Shown piece by piece: positions 6,554-7,029 of a stretch of DNA of 7,029 bases. Where the stretch lies: contig SKJA01000050.1 in the NCBI GenBank assembly GCA_007116105.1, positions 1-7,029 on the forward strand, in the 5' to 3' direction. Within the stretch, counting starts at the first letter, position 1. Each line of letters starts with the position of its first letter. The translations under genes were made by a program, and so were the position numbers. Under the pieces are notes generated by a model, which was not told the DNA's origin, made no database searches, and saw only the letters and a program-made list of their open reading frames with translations. Source of the DNA: Candidatus Izemoplasma sp. (GTDB taxonomy: Bacteria; Bacillota_I; Bacilli_A; Izemoplasmatales; Izemoplasmataceae).

Positions 6554-7024
6554 TTACCAGCGATAATGTGCAAATGCTTTGTTCGCATCCGCCATACGGT
6601 GCATATCTTCACGTTTTTTCACGCTTGCACCTACGCCGTTTGCTGCGTCGACGATTTCTTTCGCTAAACGTTCTTCCATGGTTCTTTCATTCCGTAGACG
6701 AGCATACAAAGTCATCCAGCGTAAGCCCAGTGTGTAACGACGCTCGTTACGCACTTCCACCGGTACTTGGTAGTTTTGACCACCAATGCGGCGTGCTCTT
6801 ACTTCATAAGTTGGCATGATGTTGTTTAACGCTTCTTCGAATACTTGTAGTGGGGGTTTGTTGGTTAAGGTTTCAACGCGGTTAAAGGCGTTGTATAAAA
6901 TCGTTTGAGCCGTTCCTTTTTTACCATCAATCATGATGCTGTTGATGAGTTTTGTCACCAACTTTGAATCGTAAATCGGATCGGGTAATACGTCTCTTTT
7001 GGCAATATGTCCTTTACGAGGCAT
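6554..7024 (-). CDS. rpsG: 30S ribosomal protein S7
   Basis: Complete 156-residue protein. S7 is a primary binding protein of the 3' major domain of 16S rRNA; it organises the 30S head and lies near the E site. Visible family features are the N-terminal MPRKG start, the S7 signature region around residues 15-35 (DPIYDSKLV...IDGKK), the GGQNYQVPVEV loop near residue 80, and the usual HYRW C-terminus. The length matches the bacterial family. The ATG lies five bases from the window edge, so its ribosome binding site cannot be seen; the start is chosen by family alignment. The gene is followed by fusA after about a dozen bases, the conserved str order rpsL-rpsG-fusA-tuf, and rpsL is expected just outside the window. 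In the family S7 commonly acts as translational autorepressor of this operon; nothing in this window shows whether that holds here. Confidence 0.98.
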   Translation of the reverse strand: MPRKGHIAKRDVLPDPIYDSKLVTKLINSIMIDGKKGTAQTILYNAFNRVETLTNKPPLQVFEEALNNIMPTYEVRARRIGGQNYQVPVEVRNERRYTLGLRWMTLYARLRNERTMEERLAKEIVDAANGVGASVKKREDMHRMADANKAFAHYRW

Positions 7025-7029
7025 AATCG

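Noticed and set aside
6541..6819. Open reading frame of 92 codons on the plus strand opposite rpsG
   Set aside because: It lies fully antisense to a conserved ribosomal gene, has no convincing ribosome binding site, and its translation resembles no protein family I know.
1..7029. CRISPR array, insertion sequence, tRNA or riboswitch
   Set aside because: Genes fill nearly the whole window, the largest gap is under 100 bases, and I saw no repeated units, transposase motifs or tRNA-like fold.

Overview
Every gene in this window lies on the minus strand, so the biological reading order runs from the right edge to the left edge. The first part is the end of a str ribosomal operon: rpsG (S7), fusA (EF-G) and tuf (EF-Tu), with rpsL presumably just outside the right edge. 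A clear intrinsic terminator follows tuf. A second transcription unit then begins at its own promoter: a TatD-family metal-dependent hydrolase, an HtrA/DegP-like lipoprotein serine protease, a TM1586-type putative nitroreductase, and the first 111 codons of the ATPase YchF, cut by the left edge.

The EF-G, EF-Tu and YchF sequences read like those of Bacillota (Bacillus-like EF-G throughout). Shine-Dalgarno sites are strong (AAGGAGG type), and all six complete genes end in TAA. Base composition looks mid-range by eye, so this is not a typical AT-rich mycoplasma. Tryptophan codons I checked are TGG, so the standard code (table 11) fits. A Bacillota or early-branching Mollicutes-like lineage (Acholeplasma/Izemoplasma type) is a reasonable guess, but the finer placement is inference and cannot be settled from this window.

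In the right half (3173-7029), rpsG and fusA are separated by about a dozen bases. The fusA-tuf gap of about 70 bases holds a likely internal tuf promoter, whose spacer coincides with a 19-bp inverted repeat. Tuf is followed by a 10-bp-stem GAAA-loop hairpin and a T-tract.

In the left half (1-3172), a consensus TATAAT box sits just upstream of tatD, which starts at GTG. The next genes are tightly packed: tatD and the protease overlap by 8 bases, the protease and nitroreductase are 13 bases apart with the ribosome binding site touching the stop codon, and the nitroreductase and ychF are 16 bases apart. The four genes are therefore probably co-transcribed. They do not form an obvious single pathway; they look like housekeeping, quality-control and redox functions sharing one transcript.

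I see no mobile element, CRISPR array, RNA gene or convincing new system. No gene-free stretch exceeds about 100 bases. The most noteworthy items are the tuf promoter palindrome and the tight four-gene operon.
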